Source: Peristeroidobacter agariperforans (GTDB lineage: Bacteria > Pseudomonadota > Gammaproteobacteria > Steroidobacterales > Steroidobacteraceae). From it: DNA of 64,000 nucleotides. The DNA is taken from contig NZ_RYFW01000002.1 of assembly GCF_004138335.1 (NCBI RefSeq), positions 849,501 to 913,500 of the forward strand. Reading direction: 5' to 3'. The notes below the pieces were generated by a model that saw only the letters and a list, made by a program, of their open reading frames with translations, was not told the origin of the DNA and did not search any database. A program made the position numbers and the translations under genes. Shown here one piece after another: positions 1-8,892 of the stretch. The first letter of the stretch is position 1. The number at the start of each line of letters is the position of its first letter.

Positions 1-297
1 AAGAATCAGCTGCTCCCAGGCATCCTTGAATCGAAAGCCGCTCCATTCGAGCGACAGATGACTCCAGCCGGCAGCGCAATGAAAGTCAGCCCGCTGCGTT
101 ACGCGCGGCAGTGTTGCGAGCTCGACGGCTGTCAGGACGAGGGGGTGCTCGATTGCACCGAGAATTTCGATACGAACGCCGCTCGCCGGGAGCTTTTGCC
201 TGGCGAAGGCCACGATGCCAAATCGAGGGAAGTCCGGGCGGACTCGTTGACCCGGCGGCAGGCGCGGCCGGGCGGTGTCATCCGAAGTAGTCTGCAT
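1..297 (-). CDS. Molybdopterin-dependent (sulfite oxidase-like) oxidoreductase, N-terminal part, cut by window edge
   Basis: Reading the minus strand from the ATG at 297 gives 99 codons open to base 1, so the 3' part lies outside the window. The peptide has the look of the Oxidored_molyb fold: a Pro-rich start (RPRLPPGQ), then DFPRFGI, then a hydrophobic beta-rich stretch, then DFHCAAGWSHLSLEWSGFRF. In this family the Cys in the xHCxxxWS motif ligates the molybdenum of molybdopterin, and that Cys is present here. It lies 76 bp downstream of the LysE-type exporter on the same strand and may be co-transcribed. An in-frame stop just upstream limits the start to this ATG or a CTG shortly before it. 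No good ribosome binding site was seen. The physiological substrate cannot be told from this part. Confidence 0.7.
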   Translation of the reverse strand, partial: MQTTSDDTARPRLPPGQRVRPDFPRFGIVAFARQKLPASGVRIEILGAIEHPLVLTAVELATLPRVTQRADFHCAAGWSHLSLEWSGFRFKDAWEQLIL

Positions 298-373
298 GGT
301 TGAATACTGCGTGAGCAGTTTTCATTCCTCAACCTGCAGAAATCGGTGAAAGAAACGACGGCCCAGAACCAGC

Positions 374-1000
374 TCAGGCCGATCTTGCGAAAGCCAGCTT
401 GATGCCCAGTGCGACGAACAGGCCACCGATGCAGCGGTTCATCCATGCGACCATTCCGCTGTTGCGCAGCTTGCCGCTGGCTTGCGCTGCGGACCAGGCG
501 ACGAGCAGGTTCCATAGCAGGCTGTTGAAATTGAAGAGCGTGCCCAGGAACAGGAACGCAGCCGCTTTCTCGGTGGCGCCGCTATTGATGAACTGGGGCA
601 CGAAGGCCAGAAAGAACAGCGCGACCTTCGGGTTCAGTGCGTTGGTCAAGAACCCCTGCAGAAACACCTTGCGCACGCGCGTCGGCACAGCTGCGGGGCT
701 GGTAGCCGTCGCTGGCCGCTGGATCATCAGCGAGACACCCACATAGATCAGATACGCGGCGCCGCAGATTTTCAGGATAGCGAAAGAGGTGGCAGAGGCC
801 ATCAAGAGCGCGGACAAGCCGAACGCTGCAGCCATGATATGTATGAAGCACCCGGCAGTGATGCCAAAAGCAGCGACCGCGCCCGATTTCCAGCCCTGCC
901 GCACGCTGCAGCTCGCGATGTACAGAACATCGGGCCCCGGAGTCACGTTGAGTAGCAACCCGGCGACGACGAACACCATGAGATCGTGCGTTTCGAACAT
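374..1000 (-). CDS. LysE/RhtB family amino-acid exporter
   Basis: A 208-residue membrane protein starting MFETHDLMVFVVAGLLLNVTPGPD. The NVTPGPD motif after the first helix is the signature of LysE/RhtB/CadD exporters, which pump amino acids or small related compounds across the inner membrane by proton antiport. About six hydrophobic segments follow, and the motif FLTNALNPKVALFFLAFVPQF in the middle is also typical. Length matches the family (200 to 210 residues). I chose the ATG at 1000 rather than upstream starts because the extra residues are not membrane-like and the TM1 motif sits at the usual distance. It is divergent from the ggt gene. The substrate is unknown. Confidence 0.9.
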   Translation of the reverse strand: MFETHDLMVFVVAGLLLNVTPGPDVLYIASCSVRQGWKSGAVAAFGITAGCFIHIMAAAFGLSALLMASATSFAILKICGAAYLIYVGVSLMIQRPATATSPAAVPTRVRKVFLQGFLTNALNPKVALFFLAFVPQFINSGATEKAAAFLFLGTLFNFNSLLWNLLVAWSAAQASGKLRNSGMVAWMNRCIGGLFVALGIKLAFARSA

Positions 1001-1194
1001 GGCCGCAGGATAGGGCAAGACGGGGTCGCCGCGACAGGATCTTGCCCGAATTCGGTCAGCTCCAAATCGGCCAGGGTTGAGGTCCTGCCGTGAGGCATTC
1101 ATAAGCGTCTGCTGCTGGCTATCCAACAGGGTATTCAGTTACCGCGCCGACTGCCGCACAATGCGCGGGCCCTTCGGACAGACAGGCCCGCCGC

Positions 1195-2925
1195 ATGAAG
1201 CTGCAAGCTCGATGTTTTGTATTTATTTTCACCCTGATCGTCGCGCCGTTGTGCTCCGGCGCGGGCATGCAGCCCGAGCGTGCCGACCATGGCATGGTCG
1301 CGAGCGTGCACGAGCTGGCATCGCAGGCCGGCGTCGACATGATGAAGGCGGGCGGGAACGCAATCGACGCGGCCGTCGCGACCGGATTTGCGCTCGCTGT
1401 CGTGCATCCGGCCGCGGGCAATCTCGGGGGCGGCGGCTTCATGCTGGTTCGCATGAGCTCGGGCGACACTCACTTCCTCGACTTCCGCGAGAAGGCGCCC
1501 GGCAAAGCCTCCGCGACCATGTATCAGGATGCGCAGGGCAATGTGGTTCCGATGCTCAGCCGGGTCGGCTACAAGGCTATTGGCGTGCCCGGCTCGGTCA
1601 AAGGCATGGTTCACGCGCAAAAGAAGTACGGCAAGCTGACACTGCAGCAGGTCGTCGCGCCGGCGATCAAGCTGGCGCGCGAAGGGTTCGAGCTCGATTG
1701 GGCCGAGGCGCGTGCGCTCACCAACGACAAGCACATGCCCAATTTCCCGGATTCCAAGCGCATCTTCCAGAACGACGGCAAAGGCTGGCATCAGGGCGAT
1801 GTGCTGAAACAGCCCGAGCTGGCGCGCACGCTGGAGCGCATCGTTGCCAATCCCGATGAGTTCTACACAGGCAAGATGGCGCGCGAGATCGCCGAGTTCA
1901 TGCAGCAGGGCGGCGGTCTGATCACGGTGCAGGATCTGAAAAACTATGAGGTCGTCGAGCGCGAGCCGGTGCGTGGCAGCTATCGAGGTCTCGAGGTGAT
2001 CAGTGCGCCGCCGCCGTCCTCGGGCGGTATCGCGCTGGTCGAGACGCTCAACATCCTCGAAGGCTTCGATCTCGCGAAGGCGGGCTTTGGCTCGGCGGAG
2101 GCGATTCACTTGATCGCAGAGAGCTACCGTCGCGCGTTCTACGATCGCGCGCAGTACCTGGGCGATCCGGAATTCAGCACGCTGCCGGTCATCGAGCTGG
2201 CCGATAAGAGATATGCCGTCGAGTGGCGGGCCTCCATCGACCCGCAGCGTGCCAGCGCGTCGACGCGGCTGGAGCGGCCGCAAGTGTCCAAAGCACTCGC
2301 CGAGTACGCGAAAAAGAAGCCGGTGAAGACGGCGCCCGAGTCGACGCAGACGACTCACTATTCGGTCGTCGACAAAGACGGCAACGCAGTCGCCGTGACC
2401 ACCACGCTCAACGGCAGCTACGGCTCGAAGGTGACGATCGGGTCGCTGGGCTTCCTGCTCAACAACGAGATGGACGATTTTTCGGCGAAGGCCGGTGTGC
2501 CCAACATGTTCGGCCTGATCCAAAGCGATGCCAACCTGGTCGGGCCGAACAAGCGGCCGTTGTCGGCCATGACGCCGACCATCGTGTTGAAAGACGGCAA
2601 ACTCTGGCTGGTGCTGGGCTCGCCGGGCGGCCCGACCATCATCACGACCGTCGCGAACATCCTGATCGGCGTCGCCGACTTCGGGCTCGACATCCAGCAG
2701 GCGGTCAATGCGCCGCGCTTTCATCATCAATGGTTGCCCGATCGGATCATCATGGAGCGCAATCGTTTCTCGCCCGATACGGTCAAGCTGCTCGAAGCTC
2801 GCGGACACGCGGTCAGCTTCGGCCTCGGCGGCGACGGCGAGTGCATCCAGATCGATCTCGCAACGGGCCAGCGGCTCGGCGCCAGCGATGGGCGCAACGA
2901 GCGCGGCAAGGCGATCGGATATTGA
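1195..2925 (+). CDS. ggt: Gamma-glutamyltransferase (gamma-glutamyltranspeptidase)
   Basis: A 576-residue periplasmic enzyme that hydrolyses or transfers the gamma-glutamyl group of glutathione and related compounds. Residues 1 to 23 form a signal peptide. The body starts with the family stretch ending GGNAIDAAVATGFAL (53 to 67), followed by GNLGGGGFM. The precursor cleaves itself before the catalytic Thr of TTHYSVVD; Thr387 is that residue. The small subunit carries GSYGSKV, LLNNEMDDF and GSPGGPTI, all usual substrate-binding elements. Length fits the family. The stop codon abuts the stop of the convergent acyltransferase remnant with no spacer. No strong ribosome binding site is visible before the ATG. 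Confidence 0.95.
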   Translation: MKLQARCFVFIFTLIVAPLCSGAGMQPERADHGMVASVHELASQAGVDMMKAGGNAIDAAVATGFALAVVHPAAGNLGGGGFMLVRMSSGDTHFLDFREKAPGKASATMYQDAQGNVVPMLSRVGYKAIGVPGSVKGMVHAQKKYGKLTLQQVVAPAIKLAREGFELDWAEARALTNDKHMPNFPDSKRIFQNDGKGWHQGDVLKQPELARTLERIVANPDEFYTGKMAREIAEFMQQGGGLITVQDLKNYEVVEREPVRGSYRGLEVISAPPPSSGGIALVETLNILEGFDLAKAGFGSAEAIHLIAESYRRAFYDRAQYLGDPEFSTLPVIELADKRYAVEWRASIDPQRASASTRLERPQVSKALAEYAKKKPVKTAPESTQTTHYSVVDKDGNAVAVTTTLNGSYGSKVTIGSLGFLLNNEMDDFSAKAGVPNMFGLIQSDANLVGPNKRPLSAMTPTIVLKDGKLWLVLGSPGGPTIITTVANILIGVADFGLDIQQAVNAPRFHHQWLPDRIIMERNRFSPDTVKLLEARGHAVSFGLGGDGECIQIDLATGQRLGASDGRNERGKAIGY

Positions 2926-3354
2926 TCAACTATCCGGAGCGCGGCCCGGCTGGAGGATCCGCTCCCTGAGCAGCAGGAACGGTCGCTCGACTGCCAGCCA
3001 GAGCAGCGCGCCGACCGCGATGCTGCTCACAAAGTAGAGCGCAAAACCGCCGGCGCCGCTCATCGACTCCTTGCCGAACAGCAGCTCGTTGGCGTGCGAG
3101 GTCAGCTTGTGCGACAGATAGATACTATAGGAGAGGATCGCGATCGTTCCCGCGCCGGGCACACGCCAGGCGCCGAAGGCTCGCTCCCACTCGAGCGACG
3201 CAGCTAGGGTGCACGCGCAGCCAAACGCGAGCAGAGGATAACCAAACACCGCTCCGGCCAGCGTCAATGTCGGCCCTCGAAAGCCGGGCGTGGCGGGATA
3301 GTGAAAGACGCTGACGCAGAGGGCGTCCCGACCTGACCGAGATGCACGCTCGCG
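2926..3354 (-). pseudogene. C-terminal remnant of an acyltransferase-3 (OafA/YrhL-like) membrane protein
   Basis: Only the last 130 or so codons of an acyltransferase-3 gene survive. The reading frame is closed upstream by a stop at 3355-3357 and has no ATG near its beginning. The surviving part has FHYPATPGF, a hydrophobic helix, ILSYSIYLSHK, and AVERPFL near the end, which match the terminal helices of these 10-11 TM O-acyltransferases. Full-length members are about 350 to 400 residues, so two thirds is missing. The bases between 3355 and 3436 do not supply the rest in another frame. A truncated pseudogene is the simplest reading. Confidence 0.65.
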
Positions 3355-3436
3355 TCACTTCGGCAGTCGATCTCCTGCTGAATGGCGCCCTGGCCGCACC
3401 GAGTCAGTACTCATACGCCCAAGCGGTATGTCGGCC

Positions 3437-4873
3437 TCAGGGCGTCCAGGCGCCGCCGAGCGCTTTATAGACCGCGACCCACTGAGTTCCCAGCTGAGTG
3501 TTGCTTTGACTGAAGGCGCGTTCGGTTTGCAGTAACGTGCGACGCGCATCGAGCTCGGCAAGATAGTTGATCATGCCGTGGTTGTAGCGGACTCGCGCGA
3601 TCTCGTACGCGTCGCGGCTCTGAGCGAGCGCGGTGGCGAGCTCGCTATTGCGCTCTCGCTCGGCGCTGTAGCCGCTCAGCGCATTCTCGATCTCATGCCA
3701 TGCGCGCAACACCGTTTGCTGATACGTAACAGCAGCCTGCTGTTGATCGAGCTTACGAAGCTCGACAGCGGCGCGTCGACGGCCGCCATCGAAGATCGGC
3801 AGGCTCAGGCTCGGCCCGATGGACCACTGCCGAGAGCCCCAGCCGGTGAGATCCGAGCCGTGCAGCGATTGTTGGACGAAGCTGCCGGTCAGCGTGAAGC
3901 GAGGATATAAGTCCGCGACGGCGACGCCGATTTCAGCCGTGGCCGCCTGCAACTGGGCTTCGGCCCGTTGAATGTCCGGGCGCCGCCTGGCCATTTCTGA
4001 AGGCACGCCGCCGGCCACCGTCGAGGGTACGGAGAAGGTCGGCGGCGTGGCGACGAGTTGCGCATCGAGAGCGCCGGGCTGCACGTTGAGCAACACTGCC
4101 AGGGCACTCACGAGCTGCGTTTCCTGTTGTCTCAGTTGCGGGATGTTCGATCTCGCTTCGGCGAGACGGGCGCGCTGCGTGGTGAGATCGAGCTCGTCGA
4201 CGAGACCGCCCTTGACTCGATACTGCGTAAGCTCCACCAGATCCGCGCTGGCGGCTACGTCCGCATTCGCGATGCGCAGCTGATCCTGTACGCCCCGCAA
4301 TTCGAGATAGCCGCGCACCACTTCGCCAACCAGAGAAAGTTGAGCGTCGCGCAGATCTTGTTCGCTCAGCCGCACGTTGGCGTTGGCCGCTTCGACCGAG
4401 CGGCGCACGCGACCCCACAGGTCCAGCTCCCAGCCGACGTCGAAACCGCCCTGGAAGACACTGAAGGGTTCGCTGAGCAGCGAGACGATCTGGTCGCGAC
4501 CGCTTGGCGGGGCGATCAAGTCGATCATGCGGGTGGCGGTGCCGTTCTCGCTGGTTCGCTCGCGTGAATAGACGGCGCTGGCGTTCAATACTGGCCAGCG
4601 CGCACCCGCCTCGACGCCACGGACTACGCGACTCTGCGCGACTCGCAGCGTCGCGATCTGCACCTGCGCGTTGTTCGCAAGCGCGCGTGTGACGAGATCA
4701 TCGAGCGTCGGATCCTGGAATTGCTTCCACCACTCGTGTTCGACCGCGGCGTTCGTCGCCGTCGGTGCTCGCCACTGTTGCGGCAGGTCGGCTTGCGGCT
4801 CCTTGAAGTCGGGGCCGACGGCGCACGCGCTCAACAGCGCCGAACTGAGGATGATCCAGATCTTGCTTCGCAT
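3437..4873 (-). CDS. Outer membrane efflux lipoprotein (TolC/NodT family)
   Basis: A 478-residue outer membrane factor of the NodT/CusC type. It starts with a lipoprotein signal (lipobox LLSAC at about residue 16), followed by the family's VGPDFKEP sequence and the WW motif (HEWWKQFQDP). Two repeated coiled-coil halves follow, with QLRIANADVAASADL and QAAVTYQQTVLRAWHEIENAL as the helical hairpins that build the periplasmic tunnel. It is the last gene of the ABC efflux operon (4881 to 9914), 7 bp after the upstream permease stop. It likely gives the inner-membrane ABC pump and its HlyD-type adaptor a direct exit to the outside. Confidence 0.92.
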   Translation of the reverse strand: MRSKIWIILSSALLSACAVGPDFKEPQADLPQQWRAPTATNAAVEHEWWKQFQDPTLDDLVTRALANNAQVQIATLRVAQSRVVRGVEAGARWPVLNASAVYSRERTSENGTATRMIDLIAPPSGRDQIVSLLSEPFSVFQGGFDVGWELDLWGRVRRSVEAANANVRLSEQDLRDAQLSLVGEVVRGYLELRGVQDQLRIANADVAASADLVELTQYRVKGGLVDELDLTTQRARLAEARSNIPQLRQQETQLVSALAVLLNVQPGALDAQLVATPPTFSVPSTVAGGVPSEMARRRPDIQRAEAQLQAATAEIGVAVADLYPRFTLTGSFVQQSLHGSDLTGWGSRQWSIGPSLSLPIFDGGRRRAAVELRKLDQQQAAVTYQQTVLRAWHEIENALSGYSAERERNSELATALAQSRDAYEIARVRYNHGMINYLAELDARRTLLQTERAFSQSNTQLGTQWVAVYKALGGAWTP

Positions 4874-4880
4874 GACGCAC

Positions 4881-5999
4881 CTAAACGAGCCGGTGTCTGA
4901 ACAACCACACGGCGGCCGGCAGGGTCACCAACGCGATGACCACCAGCGGCCACATGTCGTGGAGCAGATAGCCGAAGCTCGCTCCTTCGAGATACACCCG
5001 CCGCACCAGATCGATGGCATAGCGCAGCGGATTGGCATAAGTGAGGTATTGCATGGCCGGCGGCATGTTGCTGATCGCCGAGGTCAGGCCCGACAGCAGC
5101 ATCATCGGCATCAGCAAGACGAACGTGTACAGCATCGCCTGCTGCATGGTCTTCGAGAACGCCGAGAGCGCGAGGCCAATGCCGACCGCCGCGGTCGTGA
5201 ACAGCAGCAGGCCGGAATACAGCGTGAACAGCGAGCCTTGGAAAGGAATGCCGAACCAGAAGCGCGCGATCAGGAAAATGATGGAGGACTGCACCAGCCC
5301 GATCAGGATCGGCGGCACGGCTTTGCCGACCATGATCTCCGTCGGGCGCAGCGGCGTCACGAGCAGTTGATCGAACGTGCCCTGTTCGCGTTCCCTCGCC
5401 ACCGACAGTGCGGACAGCATCAGCACCTGAAGCATGCTCAGCGCGCCGATCAGGCTGGGAATCATGGCCCAGCGTGTTTCCAGATTCGGGTTGTACCAGG
5501 CGCGCGTTTCAATTCGCAGCGCTGGTGTCGGGCCGCCGCGCAGCTCGTTCCACTGAGCGTTGAAACGATCGACCGCCGCTGTGACATACGAGGCGGCAAC
5601 GTTGCCTGTGTTCGAGTTGCGACCGTCGGCGATGACCTGTACGACGCCGCCGCGTCCCGAAATGATGTTGCGCTCGAAGTCGGCGGGCAAATGGATGACG
5701 AGCAACGCGCGTTTCTTGCCGATGGTCTCGCCGATTTCCTTCGCGCTGCTCAGGTTCGCCACCCGATCGAATACGCCCGAGCCGTCGAGCAGAGTCACGA
5801 ACTGGGTCGAGGCATTGCTGCGGTCGGTGTCGAGCAGCGCGTAGGGCACCTCGTTCAGATCGAAGGTGGCCGCATAGCCAAACAGCAGCGATTGCAGGAC
5901 CACGGGCATCACCAGCACCAGGCGGCTGCGCGGATCTTTCAAGATGGCGATCAGCTCCTTGCGGATCAGGATCGCGATCCGATGTAGCGTCGCGTTCAT
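4881..5999 (-). CDS. ABC-2 type transporter permease (YbhR-like)
   Basis: A 372-residue integral membrane subunit of a drug or small-molecule ABC exporter. It begins with a cytoplasmic helix and RKELIAILKDPRSR, the usual start of ABC-2 permeases of the YhhJ/YbhR group. TM1 is followed by a large periplasmic loop (about 45 to 170) and five further membrane helices in the C-terminal half, with the REREQGTFDQLLVTPLRPTE motif at the start of the transmembrane core. Its ATG overlaps the stop of the preceding permease (ATGA), so the two are probably translationally coupled and form a heterodimeric membrane domain. Confidence 0.9.
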   Translation of the reverse strand: MNATLHRIAILIRKELIAILKDPRSRLVLVMPVVLQSLLFGYAATFDLNEVPYALLDTDRSNASTQFVTLLDGSGVFDRVANLSSAKEIGETIGKKRALLVIHLPADFERNIISGRGGVVQVIADGRNSNTGNVAASYVTAAVDRFNAQWNELRGGPTPALRIETRAWYNPNLETRWAMIPSLIGALSMLQVLMLSALSVAREREQGTFDQLLVTPLRPTEIMVGKAVPPILIGLVQSSIIFLIARFWFGIPFQGSLFTLYSGLLLFTTAAVGIGLALSAFSKTMQQAMLYTFVLLMPMMLLSGLTSAISNMPPAMQYLTYANPLRYAIDLVRRVYLEGASFGYLLHDMWPLVVIALVTLPAAVWLFRHRLV

Positions 6000-7135
6000 A
6001 CCAGTTGCTTCTTTGTGTTGATCCGGATCAGCACGAACAGCACGACAGCTGCTGTGAGCAGCACGGCCGTGTCTTTGATCAGCAGGCCGGGCACGTTACC
6101 GGCGAGAAATAGCGTCTGCAGCGCTTCGACGTAGTAGGTCGGCGGCAGCACAGTGCTGATGGCGCGCACGATCGCAGGCACGCTGCGCAGATCGAAAATA
6201 AACCCCGAGAGCATCAGCGCCGGCAGAAAGCTGGTGATCAGCGCGATCTGCGAGGCGAGGAATTGATTCTTGGTGGCAGCGGAGATCAGCAGGCCCAGGC
6301 TCAGCGACACCAGCAGGTACAGCATTGAGATCAACACGATCAGCAGCAACGAGCCGCGGATGGGGACGAAGAACATGAACTTGCCCGCGAGCAGGCACAT
6401 CGTGAGGCCCGCCAGGCCCACGCCGAAGTAGGGAATGAGCTTCGAGGCGATCAGCTCGCCAGTATTGATCGGCGTGACGAACAGCGATTCCAGCGTGCCG
6501 CGCTCCCATTCGCGGGCCATGACGAGCGACGTCAAGAGCGCGCCATTCAGCGTCATGATCAGCACGATGAGACCGGGCACCAGAAAGTGAGTGCTGGTGT
6601 TGGCTTCGTTGAACCACAAGCGCGTTTCCAGCCTGACCGCGGGCGCCGGGGCCATGCTGGCGCCAGACACTGCACGTTTGTTGCTCCACTGTGCAATCGC
6701 GCCTTGCGCAAACCCTTCGAGCACGCGCGCCCGGTTTGCGTCGACGCCGTTGACTAGCACCTGGATGGTCGCGTCGCTCGCAGCCAGTCGACGAGAAAAG
6801 TCGGACTGCAGATAGACGATCGCCTCGACCTTGCCGGCGCGCATCAAGCTCTGCGCCTCCGCCATGGAATTCAACTGGGTCACAGTGAAGTAGGGCGACA
6901 AATGGAAGCCGGAGACGACATCCTTGGCAGTGGGCGAGGTGTCCTGCGAGACGATCGCCACCGGTGCGTTGGTGATGTCGAACGACAAGCCGTAGCCGAA
7001 CACCAGAATCAGCACGAACGGCAGGAACAGGCCGACCATCAGGTTGCTCTTGTCACGAAGCAGCTGACGGGTTTCTTTCACCGTGAGCGCGCGCAAGCGC
7101 CGCCAGGACAGACGAGGTGGATGAACGTCGCTCAT
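5996..7135 (-). CDS. ABC-2 type transporter permease (YbhS-like)
   Basis: A 379-residue ABC-2 permease, paralogous to the next gene. It starts MSDVHPPRLSWRRLRALTVKETRQLLRDKSN, then TM1, a periplasmic loop of about 130 residues, and five helices. The core motif MAREWERGTLESLFVTPINTGE is present. The start at 7135 overlaps the stop of the ATPase gene by 4 bp (ATGA). The open frame continues upstream inside the ATPase gene, but that part is the shadow of the ATPase frame and is not a plausible N-terminus. It pairs with the downstream permease in one exporter. Confidence 0.9.
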   Translation of the reverse strand: MSDVHPPRLSWRRLRALTVKETRQLLRDKSNLMVGLFLPFVLILVFGYGLSFDITNAPVAIVSQDTSPTAKDVVSGFHLSPYFTVTQLNSMAEAQSLMRAGKVEAIVYLQSDFSRRLAASDATIQVLVNGVDANRARVLEGFAQGAIAQWSNKRAVSGASMAPAPAVRLETRLWFNEANTSTHFLVPGLIVLIMTLNGALLTSLVMAREWERGTLESLFVTPINTGELIASKLIPYFGVGLAGLTMCLLAGKFMFFVPIRGSLLLIVLISMLYLLVSLSLGLLISAATKNQFLASQIALITSFLPALMLSGFIFDLRSVPAIVRAISTVLPPTYYVEALQTLFLAGNVPGLLIKDTAVLLTAAVVLFVLIRINTKKQLV

Positions 7136-8892
7136 GCCGCGTGGTCCTGTCGCTGCGCCCGTTCTCGGGCTTGCTCGACGATGCCGATGAAGGCGTCTTC
7201 CATCGAGTGCGCAGGTTCGCCGCCCGAGCCGGCCTGTCTGCGCACTTCCTCCGGCGTGCCGATCGCCAGCATCGTGCCCGCGTCCTGGATCATGATCCGA
7301 TCGCAGTACTCGGCTTCTTCCATGAAATGAGTGGTGACCACGATGGTCGTGCCGTGATCGGCGAGCGAGCCGATACGCCGCCAGAACTCGCGCCTTGCCA
7401 AAGGATCCGCGCCGCTCGTCGGCTCGTCGAGGAACACGATGGCGGGCTCGTGCAGCAGGGCGGCGGCCATGGCCAGGCGGCGTTGGAAGCCGCCGGGCAG
7501 CGAGCCTGCCGTGGATGTCACGCGCTCCTTGAGCTCGAAATTGTCGAGCGCCCACTCGATGCGTTGTGCTGCTCGAGAATTTCGCAAACCGTAGGCGCCG
7601 GCGAAGAACTGCAGGTTCTCGAGCACGCTGATATCGCCATAGAGCGAGAATTTCTGCGCGACGTAGCCGATGTTCTGTCGCGCCTCGGCGCGTGCACGTC
7701 GCAGGTCAGCGCCGGCCACTTTCAATGTGCCGGACGTTGCTGGCAGCAAGCCACACAGCATACGAAAGGTAGTCGTCTTGCCAGCTCCGTTCGGGCCGAG
7801 CAGCCCAAACACTTCGCCGCGCTTCACTTCGAAGCTGGTCCGGTTCACCGCCGTGAAGTCGCCGAACTTGCGCACCAGGTCGTGCACTTCGATGACGACC
7901 TCGGAATGATCCTGTGAAGCCTTCTTGCTCAACTCCAGCGCCGCGTTCGCGGCAGGCTGCTCGTCCGTCTTGTGACGCAGCAGCATCATCAAGCTGTCTT
8001 CGAGGATGGGCGGCGTCGGTTCGAACGTCACGTCCTGCAGCGACAACGGCTCGCGATCTCCCAGAACCACCCGCACCTGGCCGCCGTGAGGCACGGCGTC
8101 GATTACGTCGGGGCGATCGATGAGGTCTGCTTGCAGTTTGCGCGCGGGAGTTTCGCGCTGTGACATCGCCAGGAACGAATGACCGGTCGCGCGGGACATC
8201 AACTCTTTCGGTGTGCCGTTCGCCAGTACGTTGCCCTCGTGCAGCACCACGACGTGCGCGCAACGCTCTGCTTCGTCCATATAGGACGTGCTGACGATCA
8301 CGGACAGTCCTTCGTTCTCCACGAGCCCGCTGACGATGTCCCACAGCTCGCGCCGCGAGAGTGGATCGACACCGACGGTCGGTTCGTCCAGCAACAACAG
8401 CTCCGGCGAGCGCACCAGCGTGCAGGCGAGGCCCAGCTTTTGTTTCATGCCGCCGGAGAGCTTGCCGGCGAGCCGGTCGAGAAAGGGCGCGAGTGCCGTC
8501 ATTTCCATGAGCCGTGGATAACGCTCGGCGCGTTGCTCCGGGCCGACGCCATGGAGGTCCGCATACAGATCGAGATTCTCCTGCACGCTCAAGTCCTCGT
8601 AGAGACCGAAGCGCTGAGGCATGTAGCTGATGCGATCCTGGATCGCTTGCGGCTGTTTCGCGGCGTCCAGGCCGAGCACGGTGAGGGTGCCTTCATCGGC
8701 CCGCATGAGTCCCGCTGTGAGACGCAGCAGCGTCGTCTTGCCTGCGCCGTCCGGACCGACGAGCGCGATCAACGCGCCAGGTCGTGCGCCGAACGACACG
8801 CGGTTGAGCGCCGTGACCGGGTCGAGCTTCGGACGTTCGAATCGTTTGGTGAGATTGTCACCACGAACGATGAAGTCGTCGGCGGCGTTCAT
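7132..8892 (-). CDS. ABC transporter ATPase with two fused nucleotide-binding domains (YbhF-like)
   Basis: A 586-residue cytoplasmic protein with two complete ABC ATPase units in one chain. The first has Walker A GPDGAGKTT, signature LSGGMKQKLGLA and Walker B LLLLDEPTVGVDP. The second has Walker A GPNGAGKTT, a slightly altered signature LPGGFQRRLAMA, and Walker B IVFLDEPTSGADP. Both have the D-loop and H-loop region, so both sites may hydrolyse ATP. This fused layout and the gene neighbours match the E. coli YbhGFSR exporter. The ATG at 8892 overlaps the stop of the HlyD gene by 4 bp. It powers the two permeases encoded downstream. Confidence 0.93.
   Translation of the reverse strand: MNAADDFIVRGDNLTKRFERPKLDPVTALNRVSFGARPGALIALVGPDGAGKTTLLRLTAGLMRADEGTLTVLGLDAAKQPQAIQDRISYMPQRFGLYEDLSVQENLDLYADLHGVGPEQRAERYPRLMEMTALAPFLDRLAGKLSGGMKQKLGLACTLVRSPELLLLDEPTVGVDPLSRRELWDIVSGLVENEGLSVIVSTSYMDEAERCAHVVVLHEGNVLANGTPKELMSRATGHSFLAMSQRETPARKLQADLIDRPDVIDAVPHGGQVRVVLGDREPLSLQDVTFEPTPPILEDSLMMLLRHKTDEQPAANAALELSKKASQDHSEVVIEVHDLVRKFGDFTAVNRTSFEVKRGEVFGLLGPNGAGKTTTFRMLCGLLPATSGTLKVAGADLRRARAEARQNIGYVAQKFSLYGDISVLENLQFFAGAYGLRNSRAAQRIEWALDNFELKERVTSTAGSLPGGFQRRLAMAAALLHEPAIVFLDEPTSGADPLARREFWRRIGSLADHGTTIVVTTHFMEEAEYCDRIMIQDAGTMLAIGTPEEVRRQAGSGGEPAHSMEDAFIGIVEQARERAQRQDHAA

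Noticed and set aside
7136-7555. A longer N-terminus for the YbhS-like permease
   Set aside because: The upstream frame runs inside the ATPase gene, is Arg/His-rich and not membrane-like. The ATGA overlap at 7132-7135 gives the normal start.
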